From: CAWGXG01 sp963826505
GTDB lineage: Bacteria > Chloroflexota > Anaerolineae > Aggregatilineales > Aggregatilineaceae
DNA length: 64,000 nucleotides
Direction: 5' to 3'
Assembly (NCBI GenBank): GCA_963826505.1
Contig: CAWGXG010000008.1
Span: 1,860,001 to 1,924,000, forward strand
A program made the position numbers and the translations under genes. Below the pieces are notes generated by a model, which ran no database searches, had not been told where the DNA came from, and saw only the letters and a program-made list of their open reading frames with translations. Each line of letters starts with the position of its first letter. Positions within the stretch are counted from its first letter, which is position 1. Of the stretch, positions 8,337 through 18,368 are shown piece by piece.

Positions 8337-10748
8337 ATGGACTCGTTCCCCATGACCAACGAATTCAGTGTTTTCATCAGCTCACGGATGCAGGAACTTG
8401 CCGCCGAACGCCAGGCGGTGGGCCAGTTTCTTTCCACGCTGAGCGATGAATTCGTCACCCTCCACCCCTGGATTTTCGAAGCGGATGCCCCGGCCAGCAA
8501 CGCGTCGATCCGGCAGGTCTATCTGGACGCTTTGAAACGGTCGACGCTGTATATCGGCCTGTTCTGGAACGATTACGGCGAGTGGACGATTGACGAATTC
8601 CGGCAGGCGACAGATTGGGGAATCGATCGCCACATCTACGTCAAGAATGTGGAGGCAGAGCGGCGCGACCCGCGCCTGACCGCGTTTCTGAACGAACAGA
8701 GCGACGTCGTCACCGGCATCACGCCAAAATGGTTCGATACCCTGGACGACCTGACCGACCAGATCAAGAAATCGATCGACGTCTGGATCAAGGATCGCTT
8801 GCTGCGGCGGCCCGGCGATATGAGCGCCACGCTGATCGAATTCAGCGATGATCTGCCCGACCTGCCGCGCCAACTCATCGGACGCAGTGCGCAGCTCGAC
8901 GCCCTGCGTTCGTCACTGGAGCAAGGGGACCGCGTGCTGCTGCAGGGCTTTGGAGGCATGGGGAAATCGTCCCTGGCTTCGACCGCTGCTGCGAATTGGT
9001 TGGACGACGACAGAGGATCGGTATTGTGGCTGCACGCGGGCGATGAAAACGCCGACACCGTGCTTGAAGCCCTGGTGCGCCCGTTTGATGGCCAACGCCA
9101 GATCGCGACGTTGAGCGGCAGCGCCCGGCTAAAAGCGGTGCGCGACGTCCTGAACGGGAGCGATGCGACGCTGTTGGTGCTCGACGATGTCTGGGACGGG
9201 GCGGCGCTCAGCCAAGTATTGAAGGGCATCCCGCGCAAAATGCCCGTGATCGTCACATCCCGGCAGCGCTACGCCCTGGATCACATCATCGAAGTGGGCA
9301 AACTGGGCGAAACCGACGCCCTGACGCTGCTCGCACATTACGCCCACCAGGATTACACCGCCAACGATTCCGCGCGCGAGCTGGTCCGCCAGCTTGGCTA
9401 CCACTGTTTTGCATTGGAGATCGCCGGGAAGACGCTCCAGGTCGACCGCATCCTGCCGCACGAGCTGCTTGATCGGATCAAAACCGCTCCACACGAGCTG
9501 GCCATGCCCGAGGATTTCGCGGAAGAAGGGCGGACCAGCATCGTCGAATTGATGAACGCCAGTCTTTACGTGTTGGACGAGAGCGCCCGCCAAGTCTTTC
9601 TGGCCTATGGCGGACTGTTTGTTCCCGCGGCGACACCGGACCTGTTGGCGCGTTGTCTGTCTGAGGATGTCGACGCCGTGCGTGAAGCGGTGGCCGTGTT
9701 GCAGCGGCGCGGGCTGGCCGACTACGTCCGGATTGGGACGCGCACGTCAGGTCCGAGCGAGGGTTATTACCGGATTCACGATCTGGCCTTCAGCTATACC
9801 AAGACGATTTTTTCCCAACACAGCGCAGGTTTCACGCAGTCCATAGCGGCGTGTCTGGCTTATGCCCAGGCCCATACCGATGATCTGACGGCGCTCGATG
9901 CCGAGCAAAGCAATCTGCTGGGCGCGGCCCAAATGGCGCTGGATACAGGGGATGAGCGTGCCCTGGTGGACCTGATGCAGGTCTTGGCCGGGACCTACCT
10001 GTTAGCGCGCGGCCACACGTTGAACTTCCTTGGGCTGCTGAACGGGGCCATCGCCGCGGCGGAACACCTCGGTTCTGAGCACGACACCATCCGGCAATTT
10101 CTTCTGGGGAAGCGCGGTAACATCTATTACGATCGCGGCGATCTGCCCAACGCCCTGCTCAGCTATCAGTCCGCGCTGGATATCGCGCAGAGTCTGGCCC
10201 TGCCCGATCGCTCGGTGATCCTGCTGTGCTCCGTGGGCAAAGTCCTGTCGGATCAGTACGCGGTGCAAGAGGCACAAGACCGCTTCGCCCAGGCCTACAC
10301 CATCGCGACGGACCTCGATGACCCGTTTCTGCTCGGGTTCGTGCTGGAACATCAAGGCTACCATGCCCAGGCACGGGGTGATTTCGAGGCGGCCCGCGGC
10401 ATCTTTGCAGAGGAAGTCGCGTTAGCGGAGCGGCTTGACGACACCGATACACTGTTCTTCGCGCTGCTGAATCTTGGATCGACGGAACACGAAATGGGGC
10501 ACTTCGCCGACGCCCTGATTTACCACCAACGCGCGCTTGAGATCGCGCGCGGTCAGGATAACCAGGTGTGGAGCGCGCACGCCTTGCAGTCCCTGGGGGA
10601 AGATCACAATCGTCTGGAACAGCGCGACCTGGCCGAAACCTGCCTGCGCGACGCGCGCCAGGGATTTAGAGACAGCGGCATGCAGGCCAAAGTCGCAGAA
10701 GTCGAAGAATATATGGCAACGGCCGGATACCCGGTGAACGCACCATGA
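8337..10748 (+). CDS. DUF4062-STAND NTPase-TPR protein
   Basis: This 803-aa cytoplasmic protein begins with a DUF4062 domain (residues 8-105: FSVFISSRMQELAAERQAVG, GLFWNDYGEWTIDEF). An NB-ARC/STAND NTPase follows, with Walker A GFGGMGKSS at 204-212 and Walker B LVLDDVWD at 280-287. Next come a winged-helix region (about 400-480) and at least five tetratricopeptide-like repeats (about 560-790). STAND proteins are signal-sensing switches. DUF4062 often occurs at the N-terminus of STAND or TIR-like sensors, including candidate antiphage proteins. The stop overlaps a possible start of the subtilase gene, suggesting co-expression. An alternative start is Met6. No strong ribosome site is visible. 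The ligand and effector output cannot be read from sequence. Confidence 0.8.
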   Translation: MDSFPMTNEFSVFISSRMQELAAERQAVGQFLSTLSDEFVTLHPWIFEADAPASNASIRQVYLDALKRSTLYIGLFWNDYGEWTIDEFRQATDWGIDRHIYVKNVEAERRDPRLTAFLNEQSDVVTGITPKWFDTLDDLTDQIKKSIDVWIKDRLLRRPGDMSATLIEFSDDLPDLPRQLIGRSAQLDALRSSLEQGDRVLLQGFGGMGKSSLASTAAANWLDDDRGSVLWLHAGDENADTVLEALVRPFDGQRQIATLSGSARLKAVRDVLNGSDATLLVLDDVWDGAALSQVLKGIPRKMPVIVTSRQRYALDHIIEVGKLGETDALTLLAHYAHQDYTANDSARELVRQLGYHCFALEIAGKTLQVDRILPHELLDRIKTAPHELAMPEDFAEEGRTSIVELMNASLYVLDESARQVFLAYGGLFVPAATPDLLARCLSEDVDAVREAVAVLQRRGLADYVRIGTRTSGPSEGYYRIHDLAFSYTKTIFSQHSAGFTQSIAACLAYAQAHTDDLTALDAEQSNLLGAAQMALDTGDERALVDLMQVLAGTYLLARGHTLNFLGLLNGAIAAAEHLGSEHDTIRQFLLGKRGNIYYDRGDLPNALLSYQSALDIAQSLALPDRSVILLCSVGKVLSDQYAVQEAQDRFAQAYTIATDLDDPFLLGFVLEHQGYHAQARGDFEAARGIFAEEVALAERLDDTDTLFFALLNLGSTEHEMGHFADALIYHQRALEIARGQDNQVWSAHALQSLGEDHNRLEQRDLAETCLRDARQGFRDSGMQAKVAEVEEYMATAGYPVNAP

Positions 10749-10780
10749 GCGTCCGAGTGTTGACGGAAAGGGAAAGACCG

Positions 10781-11863
10781 ATGGTCAAGAAACAGAATGT
10801 GAGGGCGGTTTTTGCACTGCTGCTGATCGCCCTGATCGTCTCGCCCGCCCTGGCGGTCCGCCCGGTTCACGGGCAAACGCCCTACCGCGTGGCGATTATC
10901 GTGGCCGACGATTTCAGCGGGGTGGACCTCGCCAGTGTGGCGACCGATCAGTTTGGCGCCGATAGCAGCTGCACGTTGAGCCTGGAAGGCCAGGCTTTCG
11001 CAGTGCGCGGCGCGTCGGCGGAGCCGATCGATATGCCGCACGGCGAGCTCGTGGCCGGAGAACTGCAGGAGTTGATCGACGATGCCGACGTTGCCGACTC
11101 GATCCAACTGGTGACGGTGGACGTGCAGGCCAAATCCACGCAGGAAGCGGCCAACCGTATTGAAGACGCTTTGAACGCGACCGACGCCGATGTCTACGTG
11201 GTGAATATGAGCTTTGTGCTCATTCCGTGCGAGAACATTCAGGATTTTGCCGAATTCGCGACGCAGGCGGCGGACGCTAACAAGAAGAACGACAAGAACG
11301 CGTCGCGCGCGGTCTTCCAACGGGCGGTGGTTTTTTACAACGGGACCGCTTTCCCCGCCATGTCCAAAAAGGCACAGCGCGCCCAAGATCTCGATCCGAT
11401 CCAAACCATGCTCGTCAGTTGGGGCAGCAAAGTGGTCCCGGTGGCATCGGCGGGCAATTTCGGGCTGGACTACCCATTCTGGCCGGGCGCGTGGGGGCAG
11501 GTGATCAGCGTCAGCGCGAGTACCGGCGACGGCTTCACACCCCCGTCCGCTTGGGAAAAGAAGGGCGACACGCCGCTGCTGTCGGTCGAAGGTGACAAAC
11601 CCAACAAACCGCTGCGCATCTCCAACTATGGCGAAATCATGCTGCCGGGCGAATGGACCGGACCCGAAGGGCCAGTGCTGGGAACGTCGTTTGCCGCACC
11701 GCGGCTCAGTCTGCTGATGGCACAATATCTGGCTCAGGTCGGTGAAGATTTCTGCCGCAAGGACGATGGCAGCGTGGCGCTGGCCTTTGGCAATTGGGAC
11801 AACTTGCTGTTGTCCGATGCCGTGCAGGAATACTGCCCTACAATGGCTCCCTACGTGCCCTAG
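10781..11863 (+). CDS. Secreted subtilisin-like (S8) serine protease
   Basis: From the preferred ATG at 10781 (ribosome site AAAGGG) the protein opens with a classical signal peptide (VRAVFALLLIALIVSPALA). An earlier ATG at 10745 overlaps the stop of the STAND gene and adds 12 residues. The S8 triad is visible; numbering from 10745 it is Asp55 in IIVADDFSG, His99 in MPHGELVAGEL, and Ser315 in GTSFAAPR, with oxyanion Asn238 in PVASAGNFG. The domain is short and no obvious propeptide is seen, so it may be autonomous or tightly specific. Coupling to a STAND sensor hints at a shared stress or defence role, but the protease is exported and the sensor is not. A terminator follows. Confidence 0.8.
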   Translation: MVKKQNVRAVFALLLIALIVSPALAVRPVHGQTPYRVAIIVADDFSGVDLASVATDQFGADSSCTLSLEGQAFAVRGASAEPIDMPHGELVAGELQELIDDADVADSIQLVTVDVQAKSTQEAANRIEDALNATDADVYVVNMSFVLIPCENIQDFAEFATQAADANKKNDKNASRAVFQRAVVFYNGTAFPAMSKKAQRAQDLDPIQTMLVSWGSKVVPVASAGNFGLDYPFWPGAWGQVISVSASTGDGFTPPSAWEKKGDTPLLSVEGDKPNKPLRISNYGEIMLPGEWTGPEGPVLGTSFAAPRLSLLMAQYLAQVGEDFCRKDDGSVALAFGNWDNLLLSDAVQEYCPTMAPYVP

Positions 11864-11892
11864 CGCGCGGGCGCGCGTCGATCGAAATCTTA

Positions 11893-11935
11893 CGAAGCCC
11901 TGCCAGCATTCAACTGGCAGGGCTTCGATTTTCTT
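11893..11935 (+). terminator. Rho-independent terminator after subtilase gene
   Basis: CGAAGCCCTGCCAG (11893-11906) and CTGGCAGGGCTTCG (11914-11927) form a perfect 14-bp stem with a 7-nt loop, followed by ATTTTCTT. It lies 30 nt after the subtilase stop. The convergent minus-strand gene ends 28 nt further on and may use the same stem. Confidence 0.9.
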
Positions 11936-11954
11936 ATCATTTCCGACGTTTGAT

Positions 11955-13187
11955 CTAGCCCGGAGTCGGAGTCGCGGCGGGCGCTTCCGCCGTGGCCACA
12001 GTGGGCGACACCTGCGGCTCAGTCGTCGGTGGCTCCGAGGTCGGGGCCAACGTCGGCTCGGCTGTCGGTGCCGCGGTAGACGCTTCCGTGGGCGGGACGC
12101 TCATCGGGAGCGGAGTTTCGGTGGGCGGCTCCGGTGTAGCCGTGGGCGGGACTGTCGCAAAATCGGCCTGCGTCTTGGTCGTGAAGCGGTCGGCGTTGGT
12201 CTGCGAAATCAGAACATAGTAGTCCGAGTTCGAGCCTTTGAACACCACACCGTCATCCAGCGCCGCGCCGATCTGGAAAGTGTATTCCTTCGCGACCTTT
12301 TCAGGTGTGGCAGTGGGCGCGGGGGTGTTCGTGATCTCCGGTGTCGCGCCGAGCAGATTGGACGTGTCCGGCGCGGCGGGAGTCGGCACTTCGGCAGCGA
12401 CCGTTTCCATTACGGTCAGCGTGATGATCGCCTGAGGTGCATCCATCCCGAAGGTGTCTTGTATTTCCGTGCCGATCGGCTCGGTCATGCGCAGCGTCGT
12501 GAGCGTGTTGAGGAGCGGCGTCAGGTTGGCCTCATTGAGGACTTCGCCCTCCCCCAGCCCTGACACAGTCCACGTGTCGCCGTCCCTGGTGAAATCAAAC
12601 TCGCCGTTGGCATTTTGCAGGCGCATACTCACCACATCGTCGACGGCGGCTGAGAAATACGCTGTGTCGATCCAGCTTGACGGCAAGGCGCTCGCGTCCT
12701 GGCTGGTCAGGCTGCTGGTGAGATAGACCTGATTCTGATCGTCCAACCGCACGTGTACCGTGTTGCCGCCGCCAGTCTTGCCGACGTAAAGCGTGTGTGT
12801 GGCATCGTCCTGGTTGAACGTCACCTGCCGGACGAAATCGTCCGGGCTGACCTGCAGCGACCGGAAGCTCGTGGCCGACTGGGTGATCAGGCGATCCGCA
12901 CGCAGCTGGCCGATCTTGGTGAGCAGCGATGTTACCGTCGACGCCGTGACCGGGTAATCGCCGTAATCCGGCAGGACCCAGGCGTCACCGGATTTCTTGA
13001 GTGTGATCTGCTTATCGGAATTGTCGGCGACCGTAAGCTGCGAGACTTTGGCCGTGTCGAAATTCGCGACCAGCGGCCCACCCGGCGCAACCTGTCCGTT
13101 GGCCAACTCCGGCCAGGCAGCTTGCACGCCCAACAGCACCAACTGGATTACCAATACCGCCGCGAGAATCTTATTGGTTCTACTCAT
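11955..13187 (-). CDS. DUF4340 domain protein, associated with gliding-type ABC transporter
   Basis: This 410-aa protein has an N-terminal membrane anchor (ILAAVLVIQLVLLGVQAAW). It then has DUF4340-type beta-rich repeats (ITLKKSGDAWVLPDYGDYPV, LYVGKTGGGNTVHVRLDD, YYVLISQTNADRFTTK). The C-terminus of about 70 residues is a P/T/E/A-rich linker (PTATPEPPTETPLP). DUF4340 proteins commonly follow GldA-GldF-GldG type ABC operons and are thought to be accessory envelope proteins. Here it is the last gene of such an operon, 8 nt after the GldFG gene. The exact role is unknown. The TP-rich tail suggests an exposed, possibly glycosylated stalk (inference). Confidence 0.8.
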   Translation of the reverse strand: MSRTNKILAAVLVIQLVLLGVQAAWPELANGQVAPGGPLVANFDTAKVSQLTVADNSDKQITLKKSGDAWVLPDYGDYPVTASTVTSLLTKIGQLRADRLITQSATSFRSLQVSPDDFVRQVTFNQDDATHTLYVGKTGGGNTVHVRLDDQNQVYLTSSLTSQDASALPSSWIDTAYFSAAVDDVVSMRLQNANGEFDFTRDGDTWTVSGLGEGEVLNEANLTPLLNTLTTLRMTEPIGTEIQDTFGMDAPQAIITLTVMETVAAEVPTPAAPDTSNLLGATPEITNTPAPTATPEKVAKEYTFQIGAALDDGVVFKGSNSDYYVLISQTNADRFTTKTQADFATVPPTATPEPPTETPLPMSVPPTEASTAAPTAEPTLAPTSEPPTTEPQVSPTVATAEAPAATPTPG

Positions 13188-13195
13188 GGTTCACC

Positions 13196-16072
13196 TCACC
13201 CCTCAACCGCTTCGGGCAGCACCAACGGCATGGGCTGTTCGGCGCGTTTGCGCCACTGCCATACTCCCGCCACCGCCAACAACCCGATCAAGGCCACCGC
13301 ATAGTTGAGCACCTCCCAACGCGTTTCCTGTTGGTCCGTCAGCGAATCGAGGACGCGCACTGTCGAGCCACGCGACCGGATCGCCAGTAGATCGGTGTCC
13401 TCAGTCGCCCAATCGACCGTATTCTGGACGAATTGCAGACTGTCAAGGGTGCTGTCACGGCTGAAGTTTGACGCCAGTTGGAAAACCGTATCGTTCAAGA
13501 ACTCGCCGCTGCCCACCACGATTAAGCGGGCCGTGTCGGGCGAGGACGCGATCAGGCCGGAAGGCTGTGTCGTGGCCGTGGTATCGGTCGCGGTCTGATC
13601 GGTGGCTGGCGGGTTATCCTTGAAGAAACTGTCGAAACTGCCCTCGACCACCACCGCCAGCGGGTAGGACTGCTGGGTGCCTTCGACCGGAAACCCATAC
13701 TGCGGGTAAAGCGAAGTGTTCGGCTGGATATCCAGGTTGGTGGTCGTCCACGCACCCGAACTCGACTTGAGCAGCGTCGTCACGGTGCGGTTGGCGTTCT
13801 TGTCGGGATCGACCTGAACCGGTGACGCCCAGCTGAGCGTCAGCGATTGCAGCCGGGACAGGATCGGGCTTTTGCGATCCATGCCGCTTTGCCGCACATC
13901 GACGAAGAACGGGTAATCCAGCGCCTGGATTTCCTGCACGGTCATGCCCGCCACGTTGCGCTGGACCTGCACCGGGAACGGCGCATTTTGTGTGTCAAGC
14001 ACCAGCGACGGATCGACGTTAATGCCGTAACTGGCGAGCATATCCTGCAAGCCGCCGTCGATGGCCTGCACCGTCAGACCGCCGCCATATGGATCGACCG
14101 CGATCTTATAGTTGCCCGCTGCGACGAACACGGTGCCACCGCGCATCAGGTATTGGTCGATCGCATACTTTTCGAGGTCGGTCAGGTTTTCTGGCGCGAT
14201 GATCAGCAGGATATCGATCCCCGCCGGGACATCCCCGCTGGACAGCGATACCGTCTGCACGTCGTAATTATCGCTCAGCGACTGAAGCACGGTCTGGTAG
14301 GTCTGAAGCGGCTGCTGGGTCTGGCCGAACATGTCCTGCGTCGGGGTAGCGGGTGGAGTCCACACGCCGACCACTTTCAGGAAGCCGGGCGCCGCGCGCT
14401 GAAGCGCGGACTCGATCTCGTTCTGGATGCCGGTTTCGCTGGTATCACTGCCGGGATAGATCACCTGGGATTTGCCGCCCGCGGTCAGCACCATGTGCAG
14501 ATAGTAGCTGTCCGACGAGAAGAAGCTCTGCGCGATGGGCTGGATGCCATACTGACTGTACAGCGCGTTGCCATCCACCCCGCTGGAGGGATCGCTCACG
14601 TTGACGGCCTGATAGGAGAATTTGCCGTTCGAGGTGTCAGCGATTTTGCCAGCCACCTGCTGGATGGTATCCGGCGCGTCCTGCAACTCACTGGGCAGCG
14701 TGTCCGGCGTATAGTACAGCACCAACTGCGCGGGTTGGTCCAGCGAGGCTAGCACCGCGTCCACACTCTGGAAGCCGTAGACCACCTTCTTGATGCTGCG
14801 CGTCAGGTCATATTCGAGATTGCGCAGCCGGACCTCAACATCCCGTCTGCCGTACTGGTCGACCTGGATCAGGTCGCCGAAGTTGAGCGTCACGTCCTGG
14901 TCGCCATAGCGGATCAGAATGTCAAAGTAGACGTTGAGCACCGACGCCCCGTAGCGATCCTGTACTTGCAGCGGGGTCGGATTGATGCCGTACACCTGGT
15001 TGGCTTCGGCTTCTTTCTCCGGGTCTTTGATCGGATCGATGATTTCGACCTTGAGCTTGCCCCCGGCGGCGATGCGGTATTCGTCCAGCAAATCGCTGAT
15101 TTGCGGGATCAGCGGGGAGAGCAGCGGGTGGTTCTTTTCGCTGAAGTAACCCCGGATCAAAAGCGGCTCCTGCAAATTGCTCAACAAGTCGCGCGTCGCG
15201 GTGGACAGGCTGTATTCGTGATCCTGGGTCAGGTCCAGGCGGAAGGTGTGCAGCGGGTAGAGCAGCCCGTTGAAGACGAGCAGATTCGCGGCGATCAGGG
15301 TGACCATCACGTGGCTGTTGACGCGATGCGACTGCGTCGAAGCGCCTGTACCCCATCGCTGGCGATCCAGCGAATAGACGTTGAGGAACAGGAAGAAGAC
15401 AGTCAGCGACAGGTAATAGACCAGGTCGCGCATGTCGATCACGCCGCGCCCGATGCTTTCGAAGCGGCTGCCCGAGCCGAACGCCCGCAGGATTTCCGCG
15501 CTGCTGCTGCTGAACAGGTCGGTGATCTGGCTGCTGCCGACCAGTTGGAGCAGCCCGCAGACGACCATCGTCAGGATCAGCGCGACGATCTGGTTGGCCG
15601 GTGCGCGAGGAGATGAACAGGCCGATGGCGATATAGGCCGAAGCCAGCAGCAGCGTCGCCAGGTAGCCGCCGACGATCGGGCCGAAATCGGGGTTGCCGA
15701 ACGACGCGACCGAAATCGGCAGGAAAAGCGTCAGCAGCCAGCGCGACCGCCACCAGGATCAGCGCCGCCAGGAATTTACCCAGCACCAACTGGTAAAGTT
15801 TCATGGGCATCGTGAACAGCATTTCCAGCGTGCCGGTTTGCTGTTCTTCGCTCCATTGCCGCATGGTCAGCGCCGCCGCCAGGAAGATCATCAGCGTGGG
15901 CATCCAGCGGAACATGGGGCGCAGATCGGCAATGCCGCGCGCGAAAAATTCATCCACCCAGAAGAACGTGAACAGCGTCGCCGCCAGAAAGACGCCGACG
16001 AAAATCAGCGCCATCGGTGAGCTGAAAGTAGCTGTTTAACTCTTTGCGCGTGAGTGACAGCACCTGTTTCAT
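13196..16072 (-). CDS. ABC-2 permease fused to GldG-type auxiliary protein (GldF-GldG), frameshifted
   Basis: Translation starts at ATG 16072 (MKQVLSLTRKELNSYF). The first part of about 265 aa is an ABC-2 permease with six helices (MALIFVGVFLAATLFTFFWV, MRQWSEEQQTGTLEMLFTMP) and ends with the GldF hallmark SIGRGVIDMRDLVYYLSLT. It continues in frame into a GldG-like auxiliary domain (FSEKNHPLLSPLIPQISDLL, DILLIIAPENLTDLEKYAID, RGGTVFVAAGNY) and a final membrane helix near VLNYAVALIGLLAVAGVW. In many genomes GldF and GldG are separate genes. Frame breaks occur near 16030, 15735 and 15600. The ATPase gene lies directly upstream, so the two form one exporter-like complex. The substrate is unknown. 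Confidence 0.8.
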
Positions 16073-16083
16073 AGGCGTAATCG

Positions 16084-17062
16084 TTATTCCGCTTCGACCG
16101 CTTCGGCCTCGGCCAGCTTCGGCTTCTGCCGCCGCGCAGCTTCTCCAGGCTGCGGGTCGCCAACTGGTTGAAGACCGTTTCGAGCGTGACGACGTCGCGG
16201 CGCAGCTCGCGCAACGGCCAGTCTTCGCTGCGCGCCAGATCGTACACTACCGGGCAGATATCCTCCCGACTGGCGATGCGGAAGGCGGGCCAACCGTCAG
16301 CGCTGTCGAAGGTTTCGACGCTGGTCCACGCCGGCCAGCGCGGTCAACTTCTTCTCGGCGCCCTTTGGCGGTCTTCCGCAGGACCAGGATCGCGTTGTTG
16401 GTCGTGGCCAGATCGTCCAGGCGCGCGTCAGCCTTGATTTCGCCGTTGAAGAGGATGATCACCCGGTCGCAGACGGCTTCGACTTCCGACAGGATATGTG
16501 ACGAAAATAGGACCGTGCTCTTCGCGGCCAGCCGCTTGATCAGGTGGCGGATCTCGACGGTTTGCGTCGGGTCAAGCCCGACGGTCGGCTCGTCGAGGAT
16601 CAGGAATTTGGGCTTGTGCAGGATCGCCTGAGCCAATCCAACACGCTGGCGCAACCCTTTACTGAGATGGCCGATCAGGCGCGCGCGGTGATCGATCAGC
16701 CCGGTGACGGTGATCGCCTCGGAGATGAGCGCGGCCTGCTGCTCTACAGGGATGTTGCGCAGCCCGGCCACGAGCTTGAGATAGCCCTGCACCGAGAGAT
16801 CGTGATAGAGCGGCGTATTTTCTGGCAGGTAGCCGATATCGGCCTGGACTTCCTGCGTGTGAGTCAGGATGTCCAGATCGTTAACCGCGACGGTCCCGCC
16901 GTCCGGGTGCAGGTAGCCGGTCAGAATTTTGATGGTCGTGCTCTTCCCGGCTCCGTTGGGACCCAGCAACCCTACGATTTCGCCCGGCTGAATCGTGAAG
17001 CTGATGTCCTTGAGCGCCTGGACCGTCCCGTAAGACTTGGTGAGATTTTCGACTTGTATCAT
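16084..17062 (-). CDS. ABC transporter ATP-binding protein (GldA-type), frameshifted near 16370
   Basis: The start is ATG at 17062 (MIQVENLTKSYG) with GGAG upstream; an in-frame ATG 11 codons earlier lacks a site. Walker A is GLLGPNGAGKST, the signature is LSKGLRQRVGLAQ, Walker B is FLILDEPTVGLDP, and the switch His lies in LFSSHILSEVEAVCDR. It therefore powers the adjacent ABC-2/GldG permease. An indel near 16370 disrupts the C-terminal regulatory part. The restored reading ends in a basic Arg/Lys/Pro-rich tail with a stop at 16084-16086. The order ATPase, permease-GldG, DUF4340 is the usual operon. Confidence 0.87.
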
Positions 17063-17585
17063 AGGCGTGACTCCGCTAAAAAATGCCGAACGCAAAACGT
17101 GCCTTACATCGCACGAAAGGCAGGCATGATTGGGTATAAACAGCGGCGTGGAAGGAGTTAGGGGTAATGATAGTGGCGCAGCATCACGCGTGTGCTCTGT
17201 AGAGTCTGGAGCTTGTGCGTGATCCAGAGAAGAAGCTGTATCCTGATCTGGCAGATCAACCGTGTATTCACGTTGAACCAGCTTACTGACCGCTTACACC
17301 ACAGAATCGCTGAGTTTCATCACAGCGTAGCATAACGCCGGGGATCGCAGAGATCAAGGGCCGTAGATAAATGTTAGATTAATATTTTCCGTGATTTCGA
17401 TCGCGCTGACCCCTCGAAACCAGAGTGGCGCGGCTTGCGTAATGGGGATGTGTAGGTAACGGCGGCGCATTCAGCTATGATCTGTGCGATCGCAGAAGCC
17501 AGCACAGTGCTGCCGTCGGGCGGCTGAGCCATCTCGGTTGCACAAGTGTGTATGCATTGCGTTCTTTACCCATGAGGAGGCTGTT
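17063..17585. other. Divergent intergenic region, no gene seen
   Basis: This 520-bp gap separates the minus-strand ABC operon from the plus-strand TIGR00266 gene. It must contain both promoters. I see no clear -35/-10 pairs, no tRNA and no frame with coding character. Ribosome site GAGGAGG for the next gene lies at 17574-17580. Confidence 0.5.
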
Positions 17586-18260
17586 ATGCAAATCACGTTG
17601 AAACACCAACCCGCGTTTTCCGAAGCTGTGGTCACATTGGCGGGGAACGAGCAGGTCAAGGTCGAGCCGGGTTCGATGGTCGGGTACAGCGACGGCGTGA
17701 CGATCGAGACGAAGGCGGAGGGCGGCCTGTTCGGGGGCCTGAAGCGCATGGTCGCCGGAGAGAGTTTCTTCCAGAATACGTACACCGCGCCCGCGCAAGG
17801 CGGCGAACTGCTGCTGGCCCCAGCCCTGCCCGGCGACATGATCGTGCTCGACATCACCGGCAGCGATTTCATGCTGCAAAGCGGCGCGTATATCGCCAGC
17901 GAAAGCGGTGTGGTCACCGACGCCAAGTGGGGCGGATCGAAGGGGTTCTTCGGGAGTGGGAGTCTGGTGCTGCTCAAAGTCAATGGGCAGGGCAAGCTGT
18001 TGTTGGGTTGCTACGGCGCGTTGGAAGAGCTGATCTTGCAGCCCGGCCAGAAGTACACGTTGGATACCGGGCACATCGTCGGATTTGACGGCGAGATCGG
18101 GTTCAACATCCGCCGTGTGGGCAACTGGAAATCCACGGTACTGAGCGGTGAAGGGCTGGTCGTCGACCTGACCGGACCCGGGCGCGTCCTGATGCAGACC
18201 CGGTCCGAAGAAGCCTTCCTGGGTTGGCTGCTGCCCAAGATTCCGCAAAAATCGAACTAA
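17586..18260 (+). CDS. TIGR00266/AIM24 family protein
   Basis: This 224-aa all-beta protein has the AIM24 (DUF124) pattern: VKVEPGSMVGYSDGVTIETK near the start, GESFFQNTYTAPAQGGELLLAP, GDMIVLDITGSDFMLQSGAYIAS, and IVGFDGEIGFNIRRVG with LVVDLTGPGRVLMQTRS near the end. Members are small beta-prism-like proteins found in bacteria and mitochondria. The bacterial function is not established, though a link to membrane or stress biology is often assumed. ATG at 17586 has a strong GAGGAGG 5 nt upstream. It stands alone, so context gives no hint of partners. Confidence 0.9.
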   Translation: MQITLKHQPAFSEAVVTLAGNEQVKVEPGSMVGYSDGVTIETKAEGGLFGGLKRMVAGESFFQNTYTAPAQGGELLLAPALPGDMIVLDITGSDFMLQSGAYIASESGVVTDAKWGGSKGFFGSGSLVLLKVNGQGKLLLGCYGALEELILQPGQKYTLDTGHIVGFDGEIGFNIRRVGNWKSTVLSGEGLVVDLTGPGRVLMQTRSEEAFLGWLLPKIPQKSN

Positions 18261-18368
18261 CGCGGGCAGGCGTTTTGTGGGCAGATGGCGGACTGACTGC
18301 GCCCGCGATCTGCCCTGGGTCGCATGCCTGATTGCTGTTGGCTAATCGCTTTACTTTAGGAGCACACG

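Noticed and set aside
13847..14752. 301-codon plus-strand frame opposite GldG
   Set aside because: It is a shadow of third-position GC in the GldG part, and no start signal is present.
18261..18368. Inverted repeat GGGCAGAT/ATCTGCCC after the TIGR00266 gene as a terminator
   Set aside because: The loop is over 20 nt and no T-run follows on either strand.
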